Origin: Clostridia bacterium
Lineage (GTDB): Bacteria > Bacillota > Clostridia > Christensenellales > DTU072
Assembly (NCBI GenBank): GCA_028703745.1
Contig: JAQVME010000094.1
Location: forward strand, 1 to 6,003
Reading direction: 5' to 3'
Length of the DNA stretch: 6,003 nt
Below the pieces are notes generated by a model. That model was not told the origin of the DNA. It did not search any database and worked only from the letters and a program-made list of their open reading frames with translations. This document shows positions 5,164 to 6,003 of the stretch, piece by piece (the stretch's first letter is position 1; every line of letters begins with the position of its first letter). Both the position numbers and the translations under genes were made by a program.

Positions 5164-6003
5164 TTCGTTTCCTCCTCAATGGAAAGACTTATTTTGCTCT
5201 CCGTGGCAAGTCCTTCCTTTGAAAAATCAAGCAGCAACGCTTCCATTTCCGGCGGACGCAAATGCGCATACTTTTTTGTTTTGAAGGTTCTTCCGTCAAT
5301 GCTGATAACAAGTTTTACGTTGTCAAAATCCCTGTTAGACCGGAAATAAAGCCTGATATTGTCCAGTGGCGACGAAATATCAATTTTTTGCGGAACAATA
5401 TACAAAAAGTTCCTGTCCGCGGCGATATCAATAAGCGTGCGCGTTGTCTTTTGCCAGGCGGCGGCATTCCTGCCGGCTATTTCGCCGCCCTCGCTGACAT
5501 AGTCCACAAGGTCGTTTACGTGCAAGGCGTTGCCGCAAGAGAATATGCCCTCTTTCATTGTCATAAAGGTCTGGTCTACAGTAGCGCCCTTCGTCGAGTT
5601 ATGAATAGGTATGTCAAGCGCGTTTGCTACCTCGTTCTCGGGTATAAGTCCGACAGACAAAATGAGCGCGTCGCACTCTATTTTGCGCTCTGTGCCTTTT
5701 ATGGGGCGCATTTTTTCGTCAACCTGCGCCACCTCCACGGCCTCAAGCCTGCTCTCGCCGTACACCTTCGTCACGGTATGCGAAAGATGGAGAGGAATGT
5801 TGAAATCATTCAGACATTGCGCAATATTCCTTGTAAGTCCCGACGGCGTAGGCTTTACTTCATAAACGCCTTCGACGGCGGCGCCCTCAAGCGTCAGCCT
5901 TCTTGCCATAATAAGCCCGATGTCACCCGAACCGAGAATAACGCACTTTTTTGTGGGCATTTTGCCATAAATGTTGACGTAATATTGCGCAGTACCGGCG
6001 GAA
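5160..6003 (-). CDS. GlpB-like FAD/NAD(P)-dependent oxidoreductase, C-terminal part
   Basis: The frame is open to the right edge, so the gene begins outside the window; 280 codons are visible. The methionine encoded at 5958-5960 is internal, because the 14 codons before it (including SAGTAQYYVN) continue the family pattern. The visible part holds the NAD(P)-binding Rossmann domain of the pyridine-nucleotide-disulfide oxidoreductase class, with VILGSGDIGLIMARRLTLEG (GxGxxG at visible residues 24-29). CDALILSVGLIPENEV and the closing FAD-contact block GIFSCGNALHVNDLVDYV (about 152-168) follow. A C-terminal domain of about 90 residues contains YIVPQKI and a PPEME segment, as in the oxidoreductases found with DUF1667 and glycerol kinase. 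The likely role is NAD(P)-linked electron transfer during oxidation of a phosphorylated polyol such as glycerol-3-phosphate. No redox-active CxxC is seen in this part. The gene overlaps DUF1667 by 4 bp, which supports a shared complex. The first FAD-binding motif and the promoter lie beyond base 6003. Confidence 0.85.
   Translation of the reverse strand, partial: SAGTAQYYVNIYGKMPTKKCVILGSGDIGLIMARRLTLEGAAVEGVYEVKPTPSGLTRNIAQCLNDFNIPLHLSHTVTKVYGESRLEAVEVAQVDEKMRPIKGTERKIECDALILSVGLIPENEVANALDIPIHNSTKGATVDQTFMTMKEGIFSCGNALHVNDLVDYVSEGGEIAGRNAAAWQKTTRTLIDIAADRNFLYIVPQKIDISSPLDNIRLYFRSNRDFDNVKLVISIDGRTFKTKKYAHLRPPEMEALLLDFSKEGLATESKISLSIEEETK

Noticed and set aside
5160..5960. The methionine at 5958-5960 as the true start of the oxidoreductase
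   Set aside because: The frame continues upstream to the window edge with family-like residues, no ribosome site precedes this ATG, and a protein starting here would lack the first FAD domain.

Overview
The window looks like chromosomal DNA from a low-to-mid GC Firmicutes bacterium, most likely an anaerobic, gut-type Clostridia member. Three things point this way. There are strong AGGAGG-type ribosome binding sites. There is a BspA-like leucine-rich-repeat surface protein and a PRK06851-type ATPase. The main operon pairs a GlpB-like oxidoreductase and a DUF1667 protein with a sugar/polyol kinase, as in clostridial glycerol operons. The lineage is inferred from gene content only. No rRNA, tRNA, CRISPR array, transposase or phage gene was seen.

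Layout. Bases 1-206 (+) are the 3' end of a BspA-like leucine-rich-repeat protein. It converges, 14 bp apart, on a minus-strand ATPase gene (221-1279). That gene's N-terminal P-loop has decayed while its C-terminal P-loop is intact. Bases 1280-1498 hold no gene. They contain the ATPase ribosome site and a possible promoter, a clean rho-independent terminator with a GAAA tetraloop (1346-1374), and a dispersed palindromic repeat with a second, partial copy (1385-1495).

From 1499 to the right edge there is one tightly packed minus-strand operon. In transcription order it encodes a FAD/NAD-dependent oxidoreductase (C-terminal part only; its start lies beyond base 6003), a four-cysteine DUF1667 protein (4 bp ATGA overlap), an FGGY-family carbohydrate/polyol kinase (9 bp gap), and a FAD-binding oxidase related to alkyl-dihydroxyacetonephosphate synthase (1 bp TAATG overlap). 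The terminator then ends the transcript.

How the genes work together (inference). The kinase would phosphorylate a small polyol or triose. The GlpB-like oxidoreductase and DUF1667 would move electrons from oxidation of a phosphorylated C3 compound. The AGPS-like flavoprotein either takes part in that oxidation or uses dihydroxyacetone-phosphate chemistry, possibly toward ether lipids. Replacing or supplementing the usual glycerol-phosphate dehydrogenase with an AGPS-like enzyme that keeps the AGPS-type active-site signature is the most interesting point here. No wholly novel defence or mobile system was found.
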